NCBI GenBank assembly: GCA_033765235.1
Contig: JANRIG010000036.1
Coordinates: forward strand, 184,694-248,693
Length of the DNA stretch: 64,000 nt
Direction of reading: 5' to 3'
Source of the DNA: JANRIG01 sp033765235
GTDB taxonomy: Bacteria > Bacteroidota > Bacteroidia > Cytophagales > UBA9547
Shown: one piece after another, positions 8,488-16,823 of the stretch
How the letters are laid out: the number at the start of each line of letters is the position of its first letter
Numbering within the stretch: position 1 is the stretch's first letter
Position numbers and translations under genes: made by a program
Notes under the pieces: generated by a model
The model's database searches: none
Seen by the model: only the letters and a program-made list of their open reading frames with translations
Told to the model about the DNA's origin: nothing

Positions 8488-8891
8488 TAATGCTGTGATA
8501 TACTAATATCCTGTATGCAGTTTCATCCTATATATTATAATATGAATACTTGTTTGTTTCAAAAAAAAAAAACGACACAATTCAGCTTTAGTAAAACAAG
8601 CCGCCAATAAAACATATCGTCCGAAAAGACGAGATTTAGGCATAGTTTTACGGTGCACGGCATAAGATTGATATTTAGATATTTATACATAGATAGTGCA
8701 AAAGCCTTATTGTGTCTTGACTTTTTTGGTTCGTTTTTGTGTCAAGACAAAAATGAACGTAAAAAAAACATAAATTCATGATAATTTAGGTGGTTTACAG
8801 ATTATTAATCAATTACAAAGTATATGAGTCGTAAACTAACGATTACTCATTTTAATAATATGTCAGGTTCCACCTACTATACCCTTAATAG
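8488..8891. other. Gene-free stretch between the converging cruF and GT9 genes
   Basis: About 400 bases with no convincing reading frame. It contains a 12-base A-run near 8562-8573, a small hairpin at 8617-8632 (arms TCGTC and GACGA) and the strong palindromic element at 8713-8760. The part from about 8580 to 8700 looks less AT-rich than the surrounding spacer and contains the 6-base palindrome GTGCAC. It may be a decayed gene or a dispersed element; nothing identifiable was found. Confidence 0.6.
8713..8760. repeat. Palindromic element with two alternative stems (possible bidirectional terminator or dispersed repeat)
   Basis: Two overlapping inverted repeats are readable. The outer one is TGTCTTGAC (8713-8721) with GTCAAGACA (8741-8749). 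The second is a 12-base stem, GTTCGTTTTTGT (8729-8740) with ACAAAAATGAAC (8747-8758), one G-T wobble and a 6-base loop. The right arm of the first falls in the loop and arm of the second, so both cannot form at once. The stems are not followed by a clean U-tract on either strand, which weakens a plain terminator call. Confidence 0.6.
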
Positions 8892-10055
8892 CTACAAATA
8901 TTTTTGCACCGCATGCCATACCTTATCTACACTCACTGCACTTATGCAAGGTACAGGGGTAGATTTTGATATTTGATAAATACAGTTCCAATTGCAACCA
9001 TAGCAGGGCATGTGCTCATATACAGGTGTGGGTATTGATATTGTATTGCCTTGCAAATCTGTAGGATAGGGTACAAATCTATTAAAATGCCCACCTCCCA
9101 ATATACATACAGAGGGTGTGCCTGCACAAGCAGCTATGTGCACCCCGGAGGTTTCATTGCCTACTAATAATTTGGCACTTTTTATTACAGACATCAACTC
9201 GGGCACGTCTGTCTTTCCACACATATTTATTATTTTGGCCTTTGATTGTGAAATGATGGCATCGGATATGTCTTTTTCAGATGTACTGCCGCATATCACA
9301 CCTACTAGTTGAGTATGCTCATATATGTATTCGCTTAGTTTGGCATAGTTTGCAGCTGCCCAAGCTCTTATACCTACTCTGGCACCCGGAAATATAACAT
9401 AATATTTATCCGGCATATCCATTTTACTATCACCTACCTCATTAATATTTAACATTGGCAATGATGGTATAATCTCAATATTTGCTATCTGTGACACCAA
9501 TGCAGCATTTTTGTACAATTCGTGCATCACATCAGAGCCTTTGATACTATGTAGTCGGGTAAACCATTTTTGTGAAATATTTACCCAAATTTTATGATCA
9601 ATGGCATAGTCAGAGTAAGCACCAATTTTTTCATAAGCTTTTACTTTGGCAATGATAAGAGCACCTGTAGCAAACTCATGTGAAAATGCAGTATAAATTA
9701 CAGTATCATAGGATTGGGACAAAAGTAGTTTCCATGATTTATACCTATATACAGGATTGAGCATAAATTTTTTGCGGTCAAACGTCAATATTTCATTGAA
9801 ATAGCCTGTGTCTGCTGCCAATTTTGCACATATGGGGTGGCAAAGAAGTGTGAGGTGATAATCTTTGTAAATAGTGCGGTAATGTCTTGCTGCGTCACAA
9901 AAAAGTACAAAATCGCCCAATGCGTCAAAACGCATGAGCAGTAAAGATTTTTTGTGAAAATGATAAGGTTTGAAATGAATAAAAAGGTCAAAAATATAAC
10001 AATACACATTTACTGCAGACCGTTGTAAAAAATATACTAATTTTGATGCATTCAT
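8892..10055 (-). CDS. GT9-family heptosyltransferase-like glycosyltransferase
   Basis: A GT-B fold enzyme of the ADP-heptose:LPS heptosyltransferase family (387 residues from the chosen start). The N-terminal domain carries LLLMRFDALGDFVLFCDAAR. The C-terminal donor-binding domain carries VIFPGARVGIRAW, then LLVGNETSGVHIAACAGTPSVCILGG. These are the usual family landmarks; enzymes of this type act on the cytoplasmic face during LPS core or other glycan assembly, but the sugar and acceptor are unknown. In-frame ATGs exist at 10100 and 10082. The ATG at 10055 (MNASKLVYF) is preferred, because the upstream ones would overlap the divergent methyltransferase. Four cysteines near the C-terminus (PCYGCNWNC plus PC) are unusual and might bind metal or be a lineage trait. 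Confidence 0.88.
   Translation of the reverse strand: MNASKLVYFLQRSAVNVYCYIFDLFIHFKPYHFHKKSLLLMRFDALGDFVLFCDAARHYRTIYKDYHLTLLCHPICAKLAADTGYFNEILTFDRKKFMLNPVYRYKSWKLLLSQSYDTVIYTAFSHEFATGALIIAKVKAYEKIGAYSDYAIDHKIWVNISQKWFTRLHSIKGSDVMHELYKNAALVSQIANIEIIPSLPMLNINEVGDSKMDMPDKYYVIFPGARVGIRAWAAANYAKLSEYIYEHTQLVGVICGSTSEKDISDAIISQSKAKIINMCGKTDVPELMSVIKSAKLLVGNETSGVHIAACAGTPSVCILGGGHFNRFVPYPTDLQGNTISIPTPVYEHMPCYGCNWNCIYQISKSTPVPCISAVSVDKVWHAVQKYL
10038..10045 (+). promoter_or_regulatory. Candidate -7 box upstream of the 10070 methyltransferase
   Basis: TAATTTTG matches the Bacteroidota -7 consensus TAnnTTTG and lies 24 bases before the ATG at 10070. The nearest upstream TTG (10023-10025) is only 12 bases away, shorter than the usual 17-23, so the -33 element is not convincing. 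If real, it lies inside the first codons of the divergent GT9 gene. Confidence 0.25.
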
Positions 10056-10069
10056 CGTGTAAAAATATA

Positions 10070-10861
10070 ATGAGTTTCGCATTTCATCATAATAAACCAA
10101 TTTATTTTCAACATCAATATCTTAATACCAAGGAAAACATCATCCCATATTTGGAGCAATATACTTCAATCACAGAAGGTATGCAAGTGATGGAGATAGG
10201 ATGTGCAGAAGGTGGAGTACTCAAAGCTTTTGTAGAAAAAGGCTGCAAGTGCACAGGCATAGAGCTGAGTCAAAGTAAGATAGACAATGCTAATAAATTT
10301 ATGAGTGATGAGGTAGCGCAAGGTTATATTGCGCTCATTTGCAGCGATATATATGACATAGATTTTGAAACCAAATATTCACACACCTTTGACCTGATAG
10401 TGCTCAAAGACACCATAGAGCATATACACAACCAAGATAGGCTCATGGCACAACTGCAAAAGTTGCTTAAAGTAAATGGTCGTATATTTTTAGGATTTCC
10501 ACCATGGGCATCGGCTTGGGGAGGGCATCAGCAAATATGCAAAAGCAAAGTATTGATGTATATGCCATGGTTTCATTTGCTACCTGTGAAATGGTATAAA
10601 AAACTGTTGCTGCTCATGGGTGAAACAGAAAGTAAAATAAATGAACTTATGGAAATAAAAGAAACGGGCATATCTACCGTAAGGTTTGAAAAAATATTAA
10701 AAAAATACAATTATAGTATCTTAAATAGACAATATTACTTTATTAATCCAATATATAAGTACAAATTTGGCATTAAGGGCATAAAACTTAACCCATTATT
10801 TCAAAAAATACCTTTACTCAATGATATAATGAGTACAACAGTGTATTACATAGTGAATTAG
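10070..10861 (+). CDS. Class I SAM-dependent methyltransferase
   Basis: A 263-residue protein with the methyltransferase fold. Motif I is VMEIGCAEGGVLKAF; the acidic residue binding the ribose is in CTGIELSQ; the motif-IV region reads FDLIVLKDTIEHI; and LLKVNGRIFLGFPP follows. The C-terminal 100 residues (from about 175) are less conserved and probably hold the acceptor site. The substrate is unknown; the adjacent GT9 gene suggests glycan or lipid modification. The ATG at 10070 is preferred over TTG 10043 and ATG 10046, since it avoids overlap with the divergent GT9 start and follows a candidate -7 box. Its stop overlaps the stop of the opposing nuclease-like gene by 4 bases, leaving no room for a terminator between them. 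Confidence 0.87.
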   Translation: MSFAFHHNKPIYFQHQYLNTKENIIPYLEQYTSITEGMQVMEIGCAEGGVLKAFVEKGCKCTGIELSQSKIDNANKFMSDEVAQGYIALICSDIYDIDFETKYSHTFDLIVLKDTIEHIHNQDRLMAQLQKLLKVNGRIFLGFPPWASAWGGHQQICKSKVLMYMPWFHLLPVKWYKKLLLLMGETESKINELMEIKETGISTVRFEKILKKYNYSILNRQYYFINPIYKYKFGIKGIKLNPLFQKIPLLNDIMSTTVYYIVN

Positions 10862-11409
10862 TACTTTTTCAAATCTTTGTCGTCAATTTTGGCTAATTCA
10901 CCTACTTGCCTGAGTACTGCAATACCTTCATCGCGAGCCATTTGTGCTATATCATCTGCAATGCTCATACCTCCAATGCCGAGGTAATATTCATAGTCGG
11001 CATATTGCGAAAAGTATTCTTTAATGTTTTTTAGTTTTTTAGTTTTTAGCACCTCTATGTCAATAGGGTGTACTTTGTGTTTTATTTCTATCAATGCTAC
11101 GGTGTGTCCGTTGTACATCACTATATCAAACTCATGCTCCATACCATTCATTTTGCCTACTTGGTTGAGTATTATTTTATCAAACTTAATATTGCCAAAC
11201 TTCATTTTTACTTTTAAAGAATTATAAAAAAAATCTTTGGCAGAGAAACCTATATTCAAACCGTATTTATCCATTATTCTATATAATTCCAGAAAAATTG
11301 TATCAATTTCAGTATTTTGCGACTTACCCTCAGCCAACTCTGCAAATGTTTTTTCTTGACTGATTTTGAGCTCAATCATGGCTGCTTCCAATAGGTGCAT
11401 ATTTTCCAT
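10858..11409 (-). CDS. Small PD-(D/E)XK nuclease-like protein
   Basis: A 183-residue protein with a helical N-terminal third followed by a compact domain. Its core reads EHEFDIVMYNGHTVALIEIKHKV (split here by function: Asp of EFDIV, then the E-I-K triad in ALIEIKHKV), at about residues 92-114. This D...ExK arrangement is the signature of the PD-(D/E)XK nuclease superfamily, and small proteins of this kind are common, often uncharacterised, in Bacteroidota and Cyanobacteria. No DNA-binding or partner domain is visible, so function is open: repair, restriction remnant or toxin-like roles are all possible. It has its own consensus promoter immediately upstream. A second in-frame ATG at 11400 is an alternative start. 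Confidence 0.8.
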   Translation of the reverse strand: MENMHLLEAAMIELKISQEKTFAELAEGKSQNTEIDTIFLELYRIMDKYGLNIGFSAKDFFYNSLKVKMKFGNIKFDKIILNQVGKMNGMEHEFDIVMYNGHTVALIEIKHKVHPIDIEVLKTKKLKNIKEYFSQYADYEYYLGIGGMSIADDIAQMARDEGIAVLRQVGELAKIDDKDLKKY

Positions 11410-11419
11410 TTATATATTA

Positions 11420-11448
11420 CAAAGATACAAAATTTCTATGTTCTACAA
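11420..11448 (-). promoter_or_regulatory. Consensus Bacteroidota promoter for the nuclease-like gene
   Basis: On the minus strand, TTG (11448-11446) is followed after 18 bases by TATCTTTG (11427-11420), matching the TTG-N17-23-TAnnTTTG housekeeping consensus. The -7 box ends 10 bases before the ATG at 11409, so the transcript would have an almost absent leader. Confidence 0.6.
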
Positions 11449-11590
11449 AAGCTGAATAGGTTATATACGTCATCTCAATATTTACACTTATGAGATATAT
11501 TATCAGGGTGCAATTACTAAAAACATGCTCTCTGCAAACATTGAAGTCATTAATATTTTTATTTTTTAATTAATATGTGAATATTTGGAC

Positions 11591-12046
11591 ATGAAAAAGA
11601 CTGCGCTCTTTCCGGGCTCGTTTGACCCATTTACAAACGGACACAAAGATATAGTAATAAGAGGGTTATCTATATTTGACCATATTGTAATAGGCATAGG
11701 TTACAATACTGCCAAAAAAAGATACTTTGACATAGATATGATGGTGAACAAGGTAAAATTAGCATTTGAGCATGAGCCCAATGTATCTGTAGAGGCATTT
11801 GATACACTTACCTCAGACTTTGCCAAACTCAAAAATGCCAAATACCTGCTCCGTGGCTTGCGCAATACCTCAGACCTGGAGTATGAAAACACCATAGCAC
11901 AAGCCAATAAATACATAAACAAAGACTTGGAAACATTTTTCCTCATTACCTCACCCGAGTACGCAGCGCTAAGCTCTACAGTGGTACGCGAAATGCATAA
12001 ATATGGGGTGAATATTGACAAATTTTTACCCTATAATTTATCATAA
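11591..12046 (+). CDS. coaD: Phosphopantetheine adenylyltransferase
   Basis: CoaD transfers AMP from ATP to 4'-phosphopantetheine, the penultimate step of coenzyme A synthesis, in the cytoplasm. The 151 residues are typical. The N-terminus contains the nucleotidyltransferase motif FPGSFDPFTNGH (TNGH replaces the common T-x-G-H spacing residue). The middle contains LLRGLRNTSDLEYE, and the C-terminal part contains the ATP-binding SSTVVREM block. The ATG at 11591 is preferred to an in-frame TTG six bases earlier, because FPGSFDP normally starts around residue 7. It is the first of a long co-directional gene series; the next gene starts 3 bases after its stop. Confidence 0.96.
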   Translation: MKKTALFPGSFDPFTNGHKDIVIRGLSIFDHIVIGIGYNTAKKRYFDIDMMVNKVKLAFEHEPNVSVEAFDTLTSDFAKLKNAKYLLRGLRNTSDLEYENTIAQANKYINKDLETFFLITSPEYAALSSTVVREMHKYGVNIDKFLPYNLS

Positions 12047-12049
12047 AAT

Positions 12050-13033
12050 ATGCATAGCTTAGCATTTGCCATACTCATATCATTAATATTTTTTACTTGT
12101 ACCAAGAAAAAAAAATATGCTGATGAGCAGCCGGCAATAGTAACTCAGGCAAAAGCACCCGCCTTCAATGCAGACAGTGCCTACAGCTATATATATACTC
12201 AAGTCACATTCACACCAAGAGTACCCAACACTCCTGCTCACCAAAAATGTGGCGACTACCTCATAGCCATGCTTGATAAATATGGCTGCAAAGTATATGT
12301 ACAATCCTATACAATTCAAGCATATGATGGCAAAATACTAAAACTCAGAAATATAATAGGTGCTATAAATACAGATGTGCCTAAGCGTATCATACTAGCT
12401 TCGCACTGGGACAGTCGCCCATTTGCAGACCAAGAGCCCGAAAACAAAAACATACCTATAGATGGGGCAAATGATGGTGCCAGTGGTGTAGGAGTGTTGT
12501 TGGAGATAGCCCGCAGTATACAAGCGAGTGATATAAAACCTACCGTTGGTATTGACATTATACTATTTGACGGCGAAGACTATGGGCAACCTGATTTTTC
12601 GCCGCACATTAGAAAAGAAGATACATGGTGCCTTGGTTCACAATATTGGGCACAAAACAGGCATATACCCGGTTACACTGCATATTGCGGCATATTGCTG
12701 GATATGGTAGGAGCACAAAATTCGCATTTCTATATGGAGGGTACCTCTATGACCTATGCCCCTGACCTGGTACGCAAAGTGTGGAACACCGCCATAAGTA
12801 TAGGCTATGCACAGTACTTTGTGCTACAAATCTCAGATGGTATCATAGATGACCACTACTATATCAATAAAATGGCTAAAATACCCATGATAGATATCAT
12901 AGACCATGACCAAACGGGAGGGCAATACTTTGGTTCATATTGGCATACCCTGCGCGACAATATGCAAATAATTGACCGCAACACCCTCAAGGCTGTTGGG
13001 CAAACACTATTACAAACTGTATATCAGGAATGA
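12050..13033 (+). CDS. M28-family lipoprotein resembling glutaminyl-peptide cyclotransferase
   Basis: A 327-residue zinc aminopeptidase-fold protein. The N-terminal hydrophobic stretch ends in IFFTC, a likely lipobox (Cys17), so it is probably membrane-anchored in the periplasm or at the surface. Metal and active-site blocks are visible: TPRVPNTPAHQKCGDYL near residue 60, ASHWDSRPFAD near 118, DGANDGASGVGVLLE near 142, FDGEDYG near 178 and DIIDHDQTG near 285. This pattern, especially RVPNTPAH and HWDSRP, is that of glutaminyl cyclases rather than true aminopeptidases. Such enzymes cyclise N-terminal glutamine to pyroglutamate. In Bacteroidota, signal peptidase cleavage before Gln is common in secreted proteins, which would give it many substrates; that link is inference. 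Confidence 0.85.
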   Translation: MHSLAFAILISLIFFTCTKKKKYADEQPAIVTQAKAPAFNADSAYSYIYTQVTFTPRVPNTPAHQKCGDYLIAMLDKYGCKVYVQSYTIQAYDGKILKLRNIIGAINTDVPKRIILASHWDSRPFADQEPENKNIPIDGANDGASGVGVLLEIARSIQASDIKPTVGIDIILFDGEDYGQPDFSPHIRKEDTWCLGSQYWAQNRHIPGYTAYCGILLDMVGAQNSHFYMEGTSMTYAPDLVRKVWNTAISIGYAQYFVLQISDGIIDDHYYINKMAKIPMIDIIDHDQTGGQYFGSYWHTLRDNMQIIDRNTLKAVGQTLLQTVYQE

Positions 13034-14637
13034 TAAAAAGATTTTTTGCAAGACATATATTATGGGTAGCAGCAATAGCAATATGGGTATTATTCGAGAT
13101 AATACTTAACCCTACCGGCTACTTCCCGCTCAACGACGATTGGTCATACACCTTACCTATATATTACATGAGTATGGGCAAGCCGTTTATATTGGTAGAT
13201 TGGGGTGCTATGACATTGATAGCACAGATAGCATGGGGATGGATTATCACTACCATTTTTGGTTTTTCATTTGTATATTTAAGGCTTTCGGTAGCATTTG
13301 TTGGCATAGTTGGGTGTGTGTATCTGTATAAAATACTTATGATTTACACACACAATAAGAGGTGGAGTACACTTGGAGCAGCGATATTACTATTCAACCC
13401 GTTTTATTTTTCGCTATCCAATACATTTATGACTGAGGTGCCATTTACAGTATGCTTCATCATTTCATTATATTATTTTTTACGATACGTGTACACCAAT
13501 CAATATCTGTATTTGGTGGTATGTACTATTTTTTGTGTAATGGCAGTAATGATACGCCAAATAGGTATATATTTTACCTTGCCTTACACCCTATATTTAT
13601 TGATACACTATAAAAAATATAAATTATGGTCAATAGCACCATTTACAATATCTTTTTTGGCAATTAAGATTTTTGAATATTGGCTGAGCACTTCGGGCTT
13701 GCACCTTACCTACTACCAACCCCTGTCCAAAGCAGGTATGAGTCCGGATTGGGTTATCAACAATTATTTTTCATTTATAGTACGTATAGGTGTCACATTT
13801 TATTGGATTGGCTTATTCTGCCTACCCATAAATATACCCTTGGCAATATCAAATATTAAGACTTTTGATAAATCTAAAATTATCTATTTTCTTATATCAT
13901 TCATACCATTGGCGCTCACCTGTACACGCAACTTTGACGAAATACCTACATGGGGTATATTTTACAATTACGGGATTGGGTCTCTCACCCTGCCTGATCT
14001 TATTTCATTAGGAGTTAGTTGTAATGCAAGAGGAGGTTTTGGTTATTTATTTGCTACCAAATGTGTATGCTTGGCAGGGTCATTGATTTTGGTATTTAAT
14101 ATCAGTATGTATATAGCCAAACACCTGCGTAATATGCTGCCCGTAGAAATAGTATGTATGAGCTCATTTATCTTATATTCTGCATTGTTCATAGTATTTG
14201 ATATGTTTTTTGATAGATATATAGTGCCAATAATCCCATTATTTATCATACTTATTATACTTAATATTTACAAAAATGAAGTAAAAATTCCATCATACAG
14301 TATAGCAATATTAATGGTAATAGCCATATGGGGGCTGGCTGCATGTATAGACTATCATAAGTGGAACAGGCTAAGATGGCAAGCCATAGATTATCTTGAA
14401 AATGTACTGCAAATACCTGTATCAGATATACATGGAGGTTTTGAATATGTAGGTTGGAAATATTATGACCCGGCAAGACAAAATGATTGGGAGCGCTACT
14501 TTTGGCATCCTACACAAACATACTTGATAACCACACAAGATATAGAAGGCTATAATACTATCAAAAAATACCCTTATACCCGATTGCTAACCATGCAAAA
14601 TGATAGTATTTGTATAATAAAAAAGACGAAGCAATAA
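13030..14637 (+). CDS. Polytopic membrane protein, probable GT-C-type (GT39-like) glycosyltransferase
   Basis: A 535-residue protein with about 10-12 hydrophobic segments up to residue 440 and a soluble C-terminal tail of about 100 residues. The first extracytoplasmic loop contains the acidic pair in YFPLNDDWSYT (about residues 31-41), where GT-C enzymes of the PMT/ArnT type carry their catalytic Asp. NPFYFSLSNTFMTEVPF around 120-140 also resembles the second conserved loop of that family. Such enzymes transfer sugars from polyprenyl-phosphate donors on the periplasmic side. It overlaps the upstream gene by 4 bases and precedes the glycan genes by 46 bases, which fits a role in surface glycan assembly. 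The acceptor is unknown. Confidence 0.78.
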   Translation: MIKRFFARHILWVAAIAIWVLFEIILNPTGYFPLNDDWSYTLPIYYMSMGKPFILVDWGAMTLIAQIAWGWIITTIFGFSFVYLRLSVAFVGIVGCVYLYKILMIYTHNKRWSTLGAAILLFNPFYFSLSNTFMTEVPFTVCFIISLYYFLRYVYTNQYLYLVVCTIFCVMAVMIRQIGIYFTLPYTLYLLIHYKKYKLWSIAPFTISFLAIKIFEYWLSTSGLHLTYYQPLSKAGMSPDWVINNYFSFIVRIGVTFYWIGLFCLPINIPLAISNIKTFDKSKIIYFLISFIPLALTCTRNFDEIPTWGIFYNYGIGSLTLPDLISLGVSCNARGGFGYLFATKCVCLAGSLILVFNISMYIAKHLRNMLPVEIVCMSSFILYSALFIVFDMFFDRYIVPIIPLFIILIILNIYKNEVKIPSYSIAILMVIAIWGLAACIDYHKWNRLRWQAIDYLENVLQIPVSDIHGGFEYVGWKYYDPARQNDWERYFWHPTQTYLITTQDIEGYNTIKKYPYTRLLTMQNDSICIIKKTKQ

Positions 14638-14683
14638 GAATATTACATCAGATATGCAAAATATTGAAGATGTAGTCGGGTAA

Positions 14684-16003
14684 ATGAAATTAATGTCTAA
14701 TTTTACACATAGTATGGCAGATAGAGTACTTGTTGTCGAAGATTTATGGAAACAATACAGGTTGGGAGCAATAGGCACAAGCACCATGAAAGATGATTTT
14801 GCTAAAATGTGGGCAAAATTAACTGGCAAAAAAGGCATTGACACACCATTAGCCGGCACCAATGACAGGACATTGCAAAACAGCGATTATATATGGGCTT
14901 TGCAAGATATAAATTTTGAAGTGAAACAGGGCGAGGTGGTAGGCATTATAGGCAAAAATGGTGCAGGCAAAAGTACACTACTCAAGATACTATCCAAAGT
15001 CACAAACCCTACCAAAGGCATAATAAAGACCAAGGGGCGCATAGCCTCACTTTTAGAGGTTGGCACCGGCTTTCACCCTGAGCTGTCGGGTAGAGATAAT
15101 ATATATTTGAACGGAGCAATATTGGGTATGAAAAAGCCATATATCAAATCTAAGTTTGATGAGATAGTAGAATTTTCAGGTATTGGCAACTACATAGATA
15201 CACCAGTAAAGCGTTATAGCTCAGGCATGTATGTAAGGTTGGCATTTGCGGTAGCCGCCCATTTGGAGCCTGAGATACTCATTATAGACGAAGTATTGGC
15301 AGTAGGTGATGCAGAATTTCAAAAAAAATGCCTTGGCAAAATGAAGGATGTAAGTGGCAAAGAAGGCAGAACAGTACTCTTTGTGAGCCATAATATGGGT
15401 GCTGTAAAAAATATTTGTAGTAGAGGAATAGTACTCTCAAACGGTACAATAAAAACAGACACTAATGCCACAGAAGCAGTATCTGCTTATATGTCTGTCA
15501 ATTATACCATACAAACGTCTGTCAATTATGTATTTGAAAATATTACTCCATTAGAAAACATTGTTTTTAGTGAAACAGTATTAAAAGATGAAAATGGCGA
15601 GATTAGGAGTCAATACCATAACTATGAGGTCATAAAATTTGAACTTTATTGTGAAGTATTGAATAATTTTTCGGGTATGCGGGTGAATCTATCGGTCATC
15701 AATAATGAAGATATAGAGATATTTTGTAGCACAAATCAAAAAAAAATGCCTGAAACCCTCACTAAAGGCAAATACATATTCTCCGCACAAATTCCAGGAA
15801 ATATATTTAATGAAGGTTTGTATCATGTGAAATTGAGTGCAGGCATTCCCGGCAAAACGACACTGTTAAAAGAATGTGTAGTACTCACATTTACTATCAC
15901 AGGCAATAATTATGGCAGCAGCTACTATGGCGAAACCTGGAGCGGGCTCATATCGCCATTGATAATTTGGGAGCATAATCAATCAACCAATGAACTTGTA
16001 TAA
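14684..16003 (+). CDS. ABC transporter ATPase for surface polysaccharide export (Wzt/TagH-like) with C-terminal glycan-binding domain
   Basis: A 439-residue ATPase with Walker A GKNGAGKST (about 90-98), the signature YSSGMYVRLAFA (178-189), Walker B ILIIDE followed by VLAVGDAEF (198-211) and switch histidine in VSHNMG. Residues from about 285 to 435 form an extra beta-rich domain like the O-antigen-binding domain of Wzt. That domain decides which capped glycan is exported. A roughly 35-residue insertion ahead of the Walker A motif is common in this family. In-frame ATGs at 14693 and 14714 are alternative starts. The expected partner permease (Wzm) is not in this window, which is unusual because wzm normally sits directly upstream. 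Confidence 0.9.
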   Translation: MKLMSNFTHSMADRVLVVEDLWKQYRLGAIGTSTMKDDFAKMWAKLTGKKGIDTPLAGTNDRTLQNSDYIWALQDINFEVKQGEVVGIIGKNGAGKSTLLKILSKVTNPTKGIIKTKGRIASLLEVGTGFHPELSGRDNIYLNGAILGMKKPYIKSKFDEIVEFSGIGNYIDTPVKRYSSGMYVRLAFAVAAHLEPEILIIDEVLAVGDAEFQKKCLGKMKDVSGKEGRTVLFVSHNMGAVKNICSRGIVLSNGTIKTDTNATEAVSAYMSVNYTIQTSVNYVFENITPLENIVFSETVLKDENGEIRSQYHNYEVIKFELYCEVLNNFSGMRVNLSVINNEDIEIFCSTNQKKMPETLTKGKYIFSAQIPGNIFNEGLYHVKLSAGIPGKTTLLKECVVLTFTITGNNYGSSYYGETWSGLISPLIIWEHNQSTNELV

Positions 16004-16823
16004 ATACCTGAAATTTATCGCAAACCCCAAAAAGTACTATCATGCAAGTATTCACGAAAAGGTGAATAATGCCATAAAAAATGAGCTTAGGATGCAATCG
16101 GTAGATACAATCCTTGAAACAGACGTAGTAGTAGCCGGATATCCCAAATCAGGCAATACATGGTTTCAAAACATAATAACAGGTCTGTACTTTGGTATAG
16201 ATCTTGATTATTGCAACTACAATCTTATATCCTCACTCTCTGTAGATATACATATAGACAAATATTATAAAAGGTATGGCGATGTGGTATTTTTTAAAAG
16301 CCACTTGCAGCCTCAGCCCAATTACAAAAAGGCAATATTACTTATCAGAGACGGCAGAGATGTAATGGTGTCATACTATCACCACCTCAAAAAATATGAA
16401 AATCCTAATATCACTTATGAAGATTTATTATCATCAAAAACTACATTTCTACCTTATGGTGCATGGGATATACATGTAAATTCATGGCTTGATAATCCGT
16501 ATAAAGCTGATATTTTGGTAATAAAGTATGAAGATATGCTGCTAAATACAATGACACAAGTAGATAAAGTATGTACTTTTTTAAATATTGACAGACCACA
16601 ATCTTTAAAAACAAAAGTAATACAGCAATCATCATTTGGTGAAATGAAAAACAGAGAGATAACAAAGGGATGGGGTAGCTATGAATCAAATCCTGATAAA
16701 ACAAATACATTTGTAAGAAAGGGTATTAGCGGAAGCTATAAACAGGAATTTCCTGCACATTTATTAAGTGATTATACCAATAAAATTTATCCTACATTGA
16801 CAAAATTAGGTTATGAAGTATAG
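15990..16823 (+). CDS. PAPS-dependent sulfotransferase
   Basis: A 277-residue sulfotransferase. The 5'-phosphosulfate loop is GYPKSGNTWF (residues 50-59); the catalytic region FFKSHLQ gives Lys103 and His105; the 3'-phosphate site is RDGRDVMVSYYH (120-131); and the late motif RKGISGSYK (243-251) corresponds to the RKGxxGxWK block of cytosolic sulfotransferases, with Tyr in place of Trp. The enzyme would move sulfate from PAPS to a hydroxyl of a glycan, lipid or small molecule. It overlaps the export ATPase by 14 bases and the next methyltransferase by 11, so a modified exported glycan is the simplest target. No PAPS synthesis genes (cysD/N/C) are in the window. Confidence 0.9.
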   Translation: MNLYKYLKFIANPKKYYHASIHEKVNNAIKNELRMQSVDTILETDVVVAGYPKSGNTWFQNIITGLYFGIDLDYCNYNLISSLSVDIHIDKYYKRYGDVVFFKSHLQPQPNYKKAILLIRDGRDVMVSYYHHLKKYENPNITYEDLLSSKTTFLPYGAWDIHVNSWLDNPYKADILVIKYEDMLLNTMTQVDKVCTFLNIDRPQSLKTKVIQQSSFGEMKNREITKGWGSYESNPDKTNTFVRKGISGSYKQEFPAHLLSDYTNKIYPTLTKLGYEV

